Origin: Vreelandella aquamarina
GTDB lineage: Bacteria; Pseudomonadota; Gammaproteobacteria; Pseudomonadales; Halomonadaceae
Length of the DNA: 44,934 nucleotides
Direction of reading: 5' to 3'
NCBI RefSeq assembly: GCF_900110265.1
Contig: NZ_FODB01000028.1
Coordinates: 1 to 44,934 of the forward strand
Shown here: positions 44,601 to 44,934 of the stretch, piece by piece
How the letters are laid out: each line of letters begins with the position of its first letter
Position numbering within the stretch: the stretch's first letter is position 1
The notes under the pieces: model-generated
What the model was told of the DNA's origin: nothing
The model's input: only the letters and a program-made list of their open reading frames with translations
Databases searched by the model: none
Made by a program: the position numbers and the translations under genes

Positions 44601-44678
44601 GACCTGCCCCTCCTCAACGTCGTGGATTACGTTGAGGTAGGGACCAAAATGCAGAGCCACTATTGAGGGAGGCAGGTC
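44601..44678 (+). ncRNA. Structured leader of the IS110-type element
   Basis: The outer arms GACCTGCC (44601-44608) and GGCAGGTC (44671-44678) are perfect complements that close a 78-base region ending at the base before the transposase ATG. Inside is a 9-base perfect hairpin, CCTCAACGT (44612-44620) with ACGTTGAGG (44629-44637), presenting an 8-base loop CGTGGATT. The right outer arm overlaps the ribosome binding site (GAGGGAGG). It may be part of the element's bridge RNA or a translation-control fold; which one is inference. Confidence 0.45.
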
Positions 44679-44934
44679 ATGAAACAGTCTAACGCAACTC
44701 AGCAAGCTGTTGTCGAGCGGGCCGTTGCCCAGCGTGTCAGCGCCGCCGGCAACGTCCATGCCGCTTATATTGGCCTGGACGTGCACAAGGTCAGCATCTC
44801 GGTGGCCATCGCCGAGATCGGGCGCCAGGCGCCCGAGTTCCGCGGTGAGATTCCCAACGAACCCAAGGCCATCGACAAGCTGGTTCGCCAGCTGAGCGAG
44901 CGCTTCGCTGGGCAGCCCCTGCTGTTCAGTTACG
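44679..44934 (+). mobile_element. IS110-family transposase, N-terminal part, cut by window edge
   Basis: The frame opens at ATG 44679 after AGGGAGG and runs 85 codons off the right edge. AAYIGLDVHKVSISVAIAEIG (near residue 28) is the N-terminal DEDD (RuvC-like) motif of IS110-family recombinases with its first catalytic Asp. EFRGEIPNEPKAIDKLVRQL and FSY fit the same domain. The C-terminal Tnp_IS110 domain with the catalytic Ser is outside the window. Confidence 0.85.

Overview
The window reads as the chromosome of a moderately halophilic gammaproteobacterium of the Halomonas group (Halomonas/Vreelandella). The main evidence is a close match to the ectoine-specific TRAP transporter (TeaA, TeaB) known from Halomonas elongata. 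Two further TRAP binding proteins, acidic secreted proteins and a pseudomonad/halomonad-type order of housekeeping genes agree with this. No tRNA, rRNA, CRISPR array, prophage or obvious biosynthetic or defence island was seen. Transposase fragments lie at both extreme ends (IS1182-type at the left, IS110-type at the right), so the window may be a contig that stops in repeats.

Layout. 1-2.3 kb: a truncated IS1182-type transposase abuts teaB, followed by teaA; teaC is not where it should be. 2.5-7.6 kb: a TIGR02444 gene divergent from an ABC-F ATPase (yheS), then dtd, a tandem universal stress protein and thiD. 7.7-10.9 kb: a complete TRAP transporter (small permease, large permease, binding protein). 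11-14.2 kb: an EEP-family phosphohydrolase, dsbA and a cytochrome c4 gene, divergent from the GTPase gene engB. 14.2-20.2 kb: a compact leftward run argH-lptM-lysA-dapF-DUF484-xerC-HAD with overlapping or nearly touching genes (arginine and lysine/peptidoglycan precursor synthesis plus dimer resolution). 20.3-22.8 kb: a PAS-PAS-LOV-GGDEF-EAL protein, divergent from the heme operon hemC-hemD-hemX-hemY (22.9-27.3 kb). 27.4-29.8 kb: mscL with a zinc-ribbon tail, aroQ and a 2-oxoadipate dioxygenase (hglS). 30-37.3 kb: a DUF72 protein, an NSS-type sodium symporter, a small unknown protein, hexR, uvrD and an orphan Tat-exported TRAP binding protein. 37.4-43.9 kb: an acyl-CoA thioesterase, a PstS-like protein, a Pho box, pstC-pstA-pstB-phoU and cysZ. 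43.9-44.9 kb: a small secreted repeat protein, an AT-rich gap, and the start of an IS110-family element with a strongly structured leader.

Most of the window is ordinary core genome. The parts most worth a second look are: the ectoine transporter interrupted between teaB and teaC; the folded leader of the IS110 element (a possible bridge-RNA or translation-control structure); the probable blue-light-responsive c-di-GMP enzyme; the MscL channel with a four-cysteine cytoplasmic tail; the short PstC together with a Pho box placed after, not before, the pstS-like gene; and a few small genes of unknown role. No convincing wholly new multi-gene system was found.
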